Source: Phoronis ovalis
Lineage: Eukaryota; Phoronida; Phoronidae
Length of the DNA: 14,757 nt
Direction of reading: 5' to 3'
Assembly (NCBI GenBank): GCA_028565635.1
Contig: JAOXYB010072388.1
Span: 1 to 14,757 of the forward strand
Shown here: positions 1-8,415 of the stretch, one piece after another
Numbering within the stretch: the first letter of the stretch is position 1
Layout: each line of letters starts with the position of its first letter
Program-made: the position numbers and the translations under genes
Notes under the pieces: generated by a model
Database searches by the model: none
The model's input: only the letters and a program-made list of their open reading frames with translations
Told to the model about the DNA's origin: nothing

Positions 1-77
1 AAATTGGAAGAAAAAGAAAAAGAAGAAAGAAATCATACAAAACCAATAGGCTTGCTCCCTTATAGGAGCAACCCTAA
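1..77 (+). mobile_element. 3' end fragment of the ~0.9-kb HINE-like element
   Basis: This stretch matches the last ~75 bases of the two full copies at 1663-2551 and 2556-3471. It has a GAA/AAG-rich tract, then ATCATACAAAACCAATAGG, then a hairpin at 52-71 (stem TTGCTCC/GGAGCAA, 6-base loop CTTATA), and ends in CCCTAA at 77. The rest of this copy lies left of the window. All three copies stop matching right after CCCTAA, which sets the element's right boundary. The orientation is the same as that of the two downstream copies. Confidence 0.8.
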
Positions 78-479
78 ATAGATAACCACATTCAAAGTAT
101 TTATGTATAGTACAGTTTACGTGTAAATCCATTGGTAAGTAATTGGATATAGATACGAAATAGGCCATAAGGCTAACTTTAGTCTAAGTTTAGACCCTAG
201 TTGTTTTTGTTACTTTTAAGCATGTTATATCCAAGTTTTCTGTCATGTATTAGATAATACTGCCAATTTGAGTTTATATTTTTTTATATCTGGTAGTAAT
301 GAAGTTTAAGCACTTTAAACATAATGTTTAGACTTTTGTTAATGAGATATATAGTCTATGAGACCAGACTAACATGTATTCCATAAACTATATCTCGATC
401 TAAGAACTGGATCATGAAAAATGGTACGTGATGAGGTCACAGTCTCTGTTTCGCATTGCTAGAGTGGAAAGTTACCGCT
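78..479. other. 5' flank of the Ly6-like gene, AT-rich, no gene seen
   Basis: No coding region is seen. A pyrimidine-rich run followed by TTGCTAG ends at 462, 17 bases before the Ly6 ATG. It could be a splice acceptor, in which case a 5' UTR exon would lie further left. No convincing TATA box is visible. Confidence 0.4.
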
Positions 480-935
480 ATGGACAGCGCAATTTTAGCA
501 GCATTTTTAATCCTTCTGAACATCAATTTAGGTTCTGCACTGAAATGCTTTCAATGCACCACCGATGAAAACGCAGGAAATAACTTCAGTGAGAACTGTG
601 CAGACCCATTCAATAGGACAGCTGTTCCTGAAATAAGTTGCTCACAGGAAGAAAATGCCTGCTTTAAGTTTGTGTCTGAAACAACGCATATTGTTAATGG
701 TACTTCAGCACCGTTCCACTCTATTATCACTCGTATGTGTGGACAACAAAAGTCAGCAAGCAAGGGAGACCAACCTGATACCGACTACTGTAGAAGAACA
801 TCAGCAGCTGCTGGGTTTTCTACCAAGTGCGTTTGTGACACCGATAACTGCAATGGAGTGGACAATGTCCAAGCTTCACTGTTAAGCTTAGCTGCTATCC
901 TGCTGTCATGTATGGTAGGATCCTGGGTGCTCTGA
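480..935 (+). CDS. Ly6/uPAR three-finger domain protein, secreted and probably GPI-anchored
   Basis: The predicted protein has 151 residues. Residues 1-20 form a signal peptide with a hydrophobic core (LAAFLILLNINLG) that ends at Ala20. The mature chain begins LKCFQC, the classic Ly6 start, and has ten cysteines (23, 26, 40, 54, 61, 87, 104, 117, 119, 124). It closes with the CxCDTDNCNG signature, in which the last Cys-Asn is family-typical. The NCADPF segment at 39-44 recalls the Quiver/Sleepless-type Ly6 subgroup. Possible N-glycosylation sites are Asn35, Asn45 and Asn73. Residues 131-151 are a hydrophobic C-terminal tail without a following charged anchor, as expected of a GPI-attachment signal. 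The in-frame frame extends upstream only through a TTG (456), so the ATG at 480, which has G at -3 and +4, is the start. Ly6 genes usually carry introns within the coding region, but this one has none. The family includes receptor modulators, adhesion proteins and toxin-like folds; the partner here is unknown. Confidence 0.85.
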   Translation: MDSAILAAFLILLNINLGSALKCFQCTTDENAGNNFSENCADPFNRTAVPEISCSQEENACFKFVSETTHIVNGTSAPFHSIITRMCGQQKSASKGDQPDTDYCRRTSAAAGFSTKCVCDTDNCNGVDNVQASLLSLAAILLSCMVGSWVL

Positions 936-987
936 GGGTATTGCGGTAAATGCATGTTCAGTATAGTTTAGTCAAGGGCACGGAATC

Positions 988-1394
988 CCGGGGGTGCACT
1001 CAGATATAAAGTGGGTACCCATTCTCGAAAAAAGACTCTAAACAAGTGGTGTGCGAAAAAGAGTCTCTAAACAAGACCACCCTCAAAAATAGTACTCTCT
1101 CTCCAGACCCACAATTTGTCGATAAAAAAAACGGGGAATTTTTTTTGTTGCCCAAAATCACACCTACAACCGTCCCTGACCTCTCCACCCCCCCTAATTA
1201 TACACTCCCCTCTAAACAAAAATTGACTCAAAGAAAGGGCAAGGTCAAAAAAGTAACCCCTTTTGCTCAAAACTGCCGATTTTCATACTCTAAATGCGTA
1301 ATTACACGCTTTAGTTCTCAAAGGGCACCATTTTAACACGATTTTGGTATCGAATCGAACTTGCCTACCCACTATATCTGAGTCCTCGACAGGG
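988..1394. mobile_element. MITE-like element with imperfect terminal inverted repeats
   Basis: The left end (998-1018) reads ACTCAGATATAAAGTGGGTA. The right end (1363-1383), reverse-complemented, reads ACTCAGATATA-GTGGGTA with two bases missing. Just outside, CGGAATC occurs at 981-987 and again at 1395-1401, which looks like a 7-bp target-site duplication. The interior has no credible coding region. It contains a small internal repeat (GACTCTAAACAAG at about 1034, and a GAGTCTCTAAACAAG variant at about 1062). The superfamily is uncertain: 7 bp is close to the 8 bp of hAT elements, with one mismatch if extended. Confidence 0.6.
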
Positions 1395-1662
1395 CGGAAT
1401 CTACTGTTGCGTCACTATAAATGCTCGATGTTACTGATCTATAACGTAATCCCGTGTAACTCGACGTGTCACATGTTACAGTAATAACACATTGACGTAA
1501 TAGTTTATATTTTAGAGAGTGGCGCGATATAAATAAGGGCCCGGACGATTTTGAGAATCATCCTATCACGCTGCTTAAATTGACTATCTGGGCGAAAGGA
1601 ATTGCATATTATGAATATGAATTAGCAAATATGTTTTAGAAGTATGTACAGTTCCATTGATC
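1395..1662. other. Short gene-free spacer between two mobile elements
   Basis: No coding region is seen. A TATAAATA sequence at 1528-1535 is the only notable site and is listed separately. Confidence 0.4.
1528..1535 (+). promoter_or_regulatory. Isolated TATA-box-like sequence
   Basis: TATAAATA sits between GC-rich flanks (GTGGCGCGA upstream and AGGGCCCGG downstream), a layout seen at strong RNA polymerase II core promoters. No gene follows: the first ATG downstream (about 1611) reaches a stop within a few codons, and the repeat pair begins at 1663. It may be chance, or the start of a non-coding transcript through the repeats. Confidence 0.2.
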
Positions 1663-2095
1663 AAACTAGATAGCCTTTTAGCAAAGGCAGGGTTGCTCAT
1701 ATTGGCTTTTATGAACGTTATATGACCTCTAAATTACCTTTCAACATCATTTTTGAATTCTTCAGCAAATAATAGAAATTCATTGCTTTGGGATTTCTGA
1801 CCTCAAATTGTCCCCCCACTATGCTCTCTGAAAATTTTATGCCATTTTGAGAGATTAAACTTTGACCTCTAGATGACATTTTGACATCAAGGTCAACTCC
1901 GAACTGTCAATGTCAAAGTACAAGCCTAATGAATTAAACATTATGACGCAGTATGTTTCCTCCATAAAATAAATTTAAAAGACACGTTTAAAAAAAATCA
2001 CCTTTAAATACGTAAATATTCTAAAACGTCATCACAATGACCTTTATGTAACCTAATACCATCATTTTGGAGTTTTTCGAACAATTTCAGAATGT

Positions 2096-2125
2096 TGACC
2101 TTTGACCCTAAGTGACCTTTGACCC
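2096..2125 (+). promoter_or_regulatory. Two DR1 nuclear-receptor-type sites in copy A
   Basis: TGACCTTTGACCC at 2096-2108 and again at 2113-2125 are direct repeats of the TGACCT (AGGTCA) half-site with a one-base spacer. DR1 is the arrangement bound by HNF4, COUP-TF and RXR heterodimers. An inverted AAGGTCA half-site follows at about 2127. Function is not shown. Confidence 0.35.
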
Positions 2126-2359
2126 CAAGGTCAGCAATGGCTTACCCTGGGGATGTCAAACCTCAAATGTCATTCCCTTAACTGTAAACAGACGTCGAGA
2201 TATGGCTTAGTAAAAATGGAAGGTCAATAAATTAATTGAAAAGATGTCAAAAATAAAATTAAAACCTTTTAGTACTGAAATATTCTCAAAGATCATCAAA
2301 CATACTTTGTTATAACTTAATAGAATCATTTTAGATCATTTTAATTTTTTTTCAAAATT

Positions 2360-2372
2360 TGACCTTTGACCT
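2360..2372 (+). promoter_or_regulatory. Perfect DR1 nuclear-receptor-type site in copy A
   Basis: TGACCTTTGACCT is an exact pair of consensus half-sites with a one-base spacer, in the last internal repeat of copy A. An AAGGTCA half-site in the opposite orientation follows about 20 bases downstream. Function is not shown. Confidence 0.35.
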
Positions 2373-2761
2373 CCAAAGGACCTTTTGACATTAAGGTCAA
2401 CAATGGCTTACCCCAGGGATGTCGCACATCATGTATCAAGTTCCTAGCTGTAACCGTGTTCGAGATGTACAGCTTGCTGAAAATTGGAAGAAAAAGAAGA
2501 AAGAAATCATACAAAACCAATAGGCTTGCTCCCTTATAGGAGCAACCCTAATAATAAACTAGATATCCTTTTAGCAAAGGCAGGGTTGCTCATATTGGCT
2601 TTTATGAACGTTATATGACCTCTAAATTACCTTTCAACATCATTTTTGAAGTTTTCAGCAAATAATAGAAATTCGTTGCTTTGGAACTTCTTGACCTCAA
2701 AATGTCCCTCTTGAATTCTATGCTTTCTGAACATTTTATGCTATTTTGAGAGTTTGAACTT

Positions 2762-2778
2762 TGACCTCTAGATGACCT
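2762..2778 (+). promoter_or_regulatory. Perfect DR5 nuclear-receptor-type site in copy B
   Basis: TGACCT-CTAGA-TGACCT has two exact half-sites with a five-base spacer, the arrangement preferred by RAR/RXR. The equivalent place in copy A has TGACAT for the second half-site, so the perfect form is specific to copy B. Function is not shown. Confidence 0.35.
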
Positions 2779-2994
2779 TTCGACATCAAGGTCAACTTCG
2801 GACTCTCATATGTCAAAGTTCAAGCCCATTAGACTAAACACTATGACTTGCAGTATGTTTCCTCCATAAAATTTATTTAAAAGATGTTTTAAAAAATCAC
2901 CTTTTAATACCTAAATATTCTAAAAAGTCATCAAAATGACCTTTTTATAACCTAATACCATCGTTTTGGAATATTTAAAGCAATTTTAGAATTT

Positions 2995-3026
2995 TGACCT
3001 TTGACCCCTAAATGACCTATTGACCC
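2995..3026 (+). promoter_or_regulatory. DR1 and DR2 nuclear-receptor-type sites in copy B
   Basis: TGACCTTTGACCC at 2995-3007 is a DR1. TGACCT-AT-TGACCC at 3013-3026 is a DR2. They align with the two DR1 sites at 2096-2125 of copy A, so one spacer has changed from one base to two. Function is not shown. Confidence 0.3.
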
Positions 3027-3264
3027 CAAGGTCAACAATGGCCTACCCTGGGGATGTCAAATCTCAAATATCATATCCTTATCTATAACAGACTTTAAGA
3101 TATGGCTTAGTGAAAATTGGAAGATCAATAAATTAATTGAAAAGATGCCAAAAAATAAAAATAAAACCTTTTAGTACCGAAATATTCTCATAGGACATCT
3201 AAAATACTTCGTTGTAACTCAACACACTCATTTTAGAACATTTTGAATTTTGTTCTCAAAAATT

Positions 3265-3296
3265 TGACCCTTGACCTCCAAATGACCTTTTGACCT
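3265..3296 (+). promoter_or_regulatory. DR1 and perfect DR2 nuclear-receptor-type sites in copy B
   Basis: TGACCC-T-TGACCT at 3265-3277 is a DR1 with one half-site variant. TGACCT-TT-TGACCT at 3283-3296 is a DR2 with two exact half-sites. This is the third internal repeat block of copy B. Function is not shown. Confidence 0.3.
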
Positions 3297-3471
3297 CAAG
3301 GCCAACAATGACATACCCCAGGGATGTCACACATCAAATATCAAGTTTCTAGCTGTAACCGTCCTCGAGATATAGCTCGCGGAAAATTGGAAGAAGAAAA
3401 AGAAAAGAAAAAGAAGAAGATAGAAATCATATAAAACCAATAGGCTTGCTCCCTTATAGGAGCAACCCTAA

Positions 3472-3701
3472 TTAATGAAATATATAGTTATCAAATTTAT
3501 GTCATTGCTCATTACATTTAATTAGCAAAAAAAATTTAAATAATTGTTTGGGACCAATTGTTTTCATTGTCTTTTAAAAGGAATATAAGTAGAATTGCTT
3601 GTAAAAAGTACTGGTAATTAATAAATAGAAACTCTGGTGGGTTAATTGTAACTTGACCTTCAAAAGGCATACTTTATTAGTAAAATACTTCCTGTTGGAA
3701 T
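3472..3701. other. AT-rich spacer, nothing recognised
   Basis: No coding region, repeat end or RNA gene was recognised here. Confidence 0.4.
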
Positions 3702-3965
3702 ATGCTCCTATAAAATGTTAATTACGAGCAATATTTAAGAAAACAGCGGTGCTGATATAAAAGTGTGCGGTGCAGAGCTTGATTGTGGAGAACATTTAAT
3801 GACACACACACGGACACATACAGTCACTTTCATTAAATTCTCTAATACTAAAATCTCATCCTCCGGGAGTCATTCTTACCTAATTTCAGAGACATTGTGT
3901 ACAATCTTTGCTATAAATTCAATAACACATGAATAGCAAAATATTTCCCATTCTTAAATTCTCTC
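3702..3965 (+). repeat. Diverged repeat, copy 1
   Basis: This stretch matches 4585-4812. Shared blocks, in order, are TGCTCCTATAAA, ATTACGAGCAAT, AAGAAAACA, AAGTGTGCGG, GGAGAACA, AATGACACACACAC, CATACAGTCACTTTCA, TTACCTAATTTCA, AGACATT, TATAAATTCAATAA and CATTCTTAAATTCTC. It is AT-rich and has no coding region. The family is not identified. Confidence 0.6.
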
Positions 3966-4584
3966 CACTGCTGAAAATGTCTGGTACATTAGTTACAGAG
4001 GCCTGCTGGGTTTAGGATAGGAAACATCTGGTGTGACGTCATATAATAGATGCTAAACAGCCAGGTCATGATTTACCCAAACCATGGATTTTGTCAAAAA
4101 TATGCCATTTTACCATCAAATTACTGTGCCTAATTAATGCCAGATAATGTATTTAAAAATATCCTCTAAATATATCAGCAATACCAGATGTTGCCTGTCT
4201 ATGAGCTGTTCAATATATTTTAAGGGAGCAAGACATATATTTAAATTGTTATACATATCTGGTGAAAGTGCGATAATTAGGTAAAGAATTACGCTTGTTT
4301 CACCTATTTTGCATTACCCTAATTGACTTTAAGTCAACATTAGACAATTAAACTTTAAGTCGTAACAATTTATTTTTTCAATAGCCGCTTATATAAACTG
4401 CATACTATGGAATGCCAGTAGTAGAATTTATTTGAAGTTCTTGCAACACAATAAAACAATAATTATTGTAATACAACGTTAACAGCTACTGGATAAAATG
4501 CTAAAAAAAATACCCAGCAAATAAAACTGAATGCAACCATTAATTTATTCAATCAGTTACAATTTATATATATGTTAGCTGTAC
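3966..4584. other. AT-rich stretch between repeat copies; one CRE-like site
   Basis: No coding region is seen. TGACGTCA at 4034-4041 is a perfect CREB/ATF-type palindrome, though with no gene nearby its meaning is doubtful. Confidence 0.35.
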
Positions 4585-5070
4585 ATGCTCCTATAAAGTG
4601 TTTATTACGAGCAATTAATATTAAGAAAACACTGAGAAAAGTGTGCGGCCCAAAACTCAATATTGGAGAACACTCAATGACACACACACACATACAGTCA
4701 CTTTCAATGATAGCTCCTCCCAGGAGTTATTTTTACCTAATTTCAAAGACATTTTGTGCAGTCTTTCCTATAAATTCAATAAAACTTGAATGGCAAAACA
4801 TTTCTCATTCTTAAATTCTCTAATACTAAAATCTCTTCCTCCTCAGAATCATTCTTACCTAAAACACCCAATGACACAAATATACAGTCACTTTCAATAA
4901 GAGTTCCTCCCGGGAGTCATTCTTACCTAACTTTAAAGACATTTTGTATAGTCTTTCCTATAAATTCAATAAAACATGAATGGGAAATCTGTTCCTCCCG
5001 GTATAAAACATGAATGGCAAAACTTATGTCCCATTCTTAAATTCTCTAATACTAAAATCTTTTAAAATAC
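4585..5070 (+). repeat. Diverged repeat, copies 2 and 3 in tandem
   Basis: Copy 2 runs from TGCTCCTATAAAG to about 4812 and matches copy 1 at 3702-3965. Copy 3 (about 4868-5070) restarts at CAATGACACAAATATACAGTCAC and repeats the same blocks. Between them, 4812-4865 repeats the AAATTCTCTAATACTAAAATCT plus TCATTCTTACCT segment in the order seen in copy 1, so the unit has been rearranged. The copies share a short palindrome, CTCCCGGGAG at about 4907 and CTCCCAGGAG at about 4715. The open frames here (80 and 75 codons) translate the repeat and show no protein family features. Confidence 0.6.
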
Positions 5071-6728
5071 TTAATTCATTCAATAAAAAACTTACCAGTT
5101 CTTAAATGAAAATTTTACATTGTCTTTACATTCATGTCTTCAATATCAACACTACAACTATCCCTATAACAAATGTCTATGACTACATAAATATATATTT
5201 TGCTTTTATAGCACAATCCTAAAAGATTAAATTGTTCTGTTAATGCATTATAACATAAACATTAACATGCAATTAGCAAATACTTGTGTCACTATGAAAT
5301 GTATATACAATACTAAAAAAAAGCCCAGGGTTAACAAGCATAAATACGAAAATATACAGTATTCATCTAACTTTAATTACATGTAACTTCTTAACGAAGG
5401 GTCAAACAAAAAAATCACTTATGTCTCATCTGTTACCACATAAAACTATATATTCTACATCTTCTAGACGTTATCGTTACAGACTAGATACATTTAAAAA
5501 GATTAACGTAAATTTATAATTATTTCTAAAAGTATGGAGCAATTTAAACCTTACATACCTTAAAAATAACTACGTTTCTTACACGCACTCACAATATTTA
5601 CAAATAAAAAAATTGCGCTAATATAATTTAAAAAACTTATGGTACATTTACCAAAAATATCGTTAATTGCTTATTTCTTCAAAACTACACGTCACAATTG
5701 AAAATCATATTACATATATTTCCCTTTCTACTTAATATTCTTATTGCCTGCACTTTTTTCATCCTGGAACAGTTATTGTTAGCTAAAAAGGGGAAATTCC
5801 TACATATTGCTCATATTACTCATTGTTTACATTTCCACGCCAATGACTATAACAATGCTGCATAACCTGTAGATAGGATAAGCAGCAAAAACGTAACACA
5901 GCACACGCTTCTCATGTTAATGCTACATTAACACCGTTAATTACTGACGGAACAGTAGACTCCATGCCCATGCTCGTACCATGTTTTATGCATCTTTAGA
6001 ATTTCAATAAAAGAAGAAAATAGATTATGTATTAGGAAGTGTAAACAGAGACAGGTATGCAGTTTATTTATGATAGTTATACCTAATCTATGTTTCTTCA
6101 AATCTGTAGGATAACGTTTATGAGCTGTCACGCACATTCTTCTGATTCTTGTAACTGTACACTTAGATTAATGAAAATTAAGGTTACTAGCCAATTATGA
6201 TTCAGATAGAATAATTACCAAGCTAGGCCTATATGTTTTTCCTTTCTGTAATTGTTTTGGGTAAAGAATAAATTTTGTATCTTTTGTGTTTCGGTGAATA
6301 AAATTATGTTAGACTAAAGGAACCAAATTTCACCAAAAATAACATACAATATGTGTTATCTTATATAAACATTCTTGAGGGGCACTCTTGAGCTGAGGAA
6401 GTCAGTTTTCAAGTACTTTATAAGATCCGCTACCCATTTCGCAGAAAAAGTGGGACACAAACTTTAAAATATATAATAATTTCAGATGTTGACATTAGAT
6501 GATCAGAAGTACTAAAAAAAACATGGCGCAGCACTTCGAGTTCGTTCAGATATATATACAAATTATCACCTATTCCTCGGCTGACGCAAAAAAACAAAAT
6601 AATAGCCGTATGATATACAAATATGAGTTATATTAATATATCTACTAAATTGATGAAAATATAAGGGCTAATAGTAAAACTTAGTCGAACTAGTTAACGC
6701 TAAGAAATATATATTGTTTTATTTACAG
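5071..6728. other. Long AT-rich stretch, no gene recognised
   Basis: I see no protein-like reading frame, RNA gene or clear repeat on either strand. A 66-codon minus-strand frame at 5937-6137 has no recognisable features and is probably chance. Confidence 0.4.
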
Positions 6729-6912
6729 GCGATTATTATTGTTCCACTTTAAACATTCTAACGCGTCATCATTCAAGGGTGTAACTGCTAATCAGCTATA
6801 CATGACACCTACAAAGAAAATGATGGCATATGGAACAGACACTCAGACAGATACCCTATCTTCAGTGGGATTCCGAGAATTGATCCTACTGAGACTGGAT
6901 CAACAAATTTAA
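6729..6912 (+). other. Weak candidate terminal exon
   Basis: A good acceptor (TTGTTTTATTTACAG ending at 6728) is followed by 60 open codons to TAA at 6910-6912. The second half, from the ATG at 6802, reads MTPTKKMMAYGTDTQTDT and continues with a composition that looks more coding-like than the surrounding AT-rich DNA. I do not recognise the family. The stop-to-stop frame runs 6694-6912, no longer than chance frames nearby, and no upstream exon or poly(A) signal was found. Confidence 0.2.
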
Positions 6913-8415
6913 GCGTTGAAAATACTATACAGTGTAGCTAAATTGCGTTTTCAATCTCTGACACTGTTCCCGGTCGTTAAACGACACAACTGGATTAAGA
7001 AGCATGCATGGAACCTAGATATATATCCACAGTTCTTTTATACCCAGAGCCGGCATTGCAATTCGATGTTCCAGACTAGCGTCTTTTGGATTGTTACATA
7101 TTTCATAACATAGAAGTTGGTGTTAAGGAAGCTATCGATGAGAATTATTATAATAAGTTATTACCTTCGTTGTCGCTTATATTTTGTATTCTTTAAATGT
7201 TATCAGAACGCAGTTTATTTAATCTGTTAATGTTTTTTTTTCATGTTCATTTTCTTATAGCAACAAAGTTTCCATGTTTTAAATATAGCTTTTCAAAATT
7301 ATACAACAGAGCCGATTCTGATTCTAAAAAATATTTAAACAATTGATCATTTTCTCCTCAACAATTCCCACAACGGAATTCACAGGTGACTACCAGGATT
7401 GAATTCACCTTTTGTTCCCAGCTCATAAAATGATTAAGGCTTTCATGGCGTGATTTCATTCAACACAAACCGAAATAGCAGGATAAATAAGTGTTGGAAA
7501 AATCAGTCAATTTGTATCAAACATATTTTTTAAAATACTTCTTCAGAAATTGGCATGATTTAAAGGAGGTGTGATATAATTTAAACCGAATCACTGATAC
7601 CCCGTGAGCAATTAATATAGTAAAACGTTTCAATCAATGTCGCCTATATACTAATTGTGAATTATGCGTAATTAAGACGTAGTTATAGAAACAAAATTAG
7701 ATATAATAATTGTACCGATGTAAATTTCATATAATTTTACCTGTGTGCATCGGCTTTGTTAATTAGATCAATTAATTTTCATTCAGATATCGAAAATAAG
7801 GAAGATTTTATAGCGATAATTATTGAAAAATTCAATTTCTAATTTCACAACCTTATCAAAGCAATGTCTAATTTTTTCTGACAACGAATTGAAGTATGTG
7901 CACTAAACACCTGTTTTCATAATTGATTATACATATAACATTTACGTAGCTATTTTCTTGCAACAAGAACGTCTCAAAGTGTACTATGGTAGGAGGCACT
8001 TTTAGTTAAAATATTGCGCAGTGATGTGCTGCATGGGGTACTGCACTGGATAAACAGGCCCAAATTGTGCTTTTCAAAATGAACGAAAATCACAACTATG
8101 CACTAGCTGTTGCAAACAGCTTCTTGTGTATTTGCATGCCCTGTAGTGGCTTATAATTACATGCACCTCGACACAAAAACAGTGTGCAAAATCGTGCAAA
8201 ATATATGTAGGAGTATGCTTTGTGACAAATACCGAAGTAGATAAGGGTTTGTGCAATACGATCAGTGACAAATTGATAAAAATATATATCCTCTGTTATT
8301 TTTCAGAAGGGGAGACGTGTGAAATATTGTGTCTAAGTGAACGTGTCCCTCGCCCACCCGTACACACAACCGACAGCAAATATAACAAACGGTACACAGT
8401 AGTTTCGTAACATTA
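6913..8415. other. AT-rich intergenic DNA downstream of the LRR gene
   Basis: No gene was recognised. The right end is the 3' flank of the minus-strand LRR gene. I saw no AATAAA on the minus strand within about 300 bases of its stop, so the poly(A) site is either non-canonical or further left. Confidence 0.4.

Larger units (their letters stand above)
1663..2551 (+). mobile_element. HINE/Helentron-like non-autonomous element, copy A
   Basis: This 889-bp copy begins AAACTAGATAGCC and ends CCCTAA. AGGGTTGCTC near its left end (1689-1698) is the exact inverted complement of GAGCAACCCT at the right end (2540-2549). The similarity continues as ATATTGGCTTTTATGA against CTATTGGTTTTATATGA, but the right arm has about 15 extra bases that form a hairpin at 2526-2545 (TTGCTCC/GGAGCAA). 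A GAA-rich tract precedes the hairpin. The interior has repeats of roughly 265 bp, each with a block of TGACCT half-sites, then CAATGGCTTACCC and GGATGTC. There is no coding region. Asymmetric inverted ends, internal tandem repeats, a microsatellite and a terminal hairpin together describe Helentron-associated elements. That class assignment is inference. Confidence 0.75.
2556..3471 (+). mobile_element. HINE/Helentron-like non-autonomous element, copy B
   Basis: This 916-bp copy follows copy A in the same orientation with only four bases (TAAT) between them. It begins AAACTAGATATCC and aligns with copy A over its whole length, with scattered substitutions and small indels. Its GAA-rich tract (about 3388-3422) is longer than in copy A. 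The hairpin lies at 3446-3465, and the end is CCCTAA. No coding region is seen. The clear divergence between A and B suggests an old tandem pair, not a recent duplication. Confidence 0.75.

Noticed and set aside
456-479. Longer N-terminus for the Ly6-like protein from 456
   Set aside because: The codon at 456 is TTG, not ATG. The ATG at 480 gives a normal signal peptide directly.
1046-1336. 96-codon plus-strand frame and overlapping minus-strand frames
   Set aside because: They lie inside the inverted-repeat element at 988-1394, have low-complexity composition and show no protein features.
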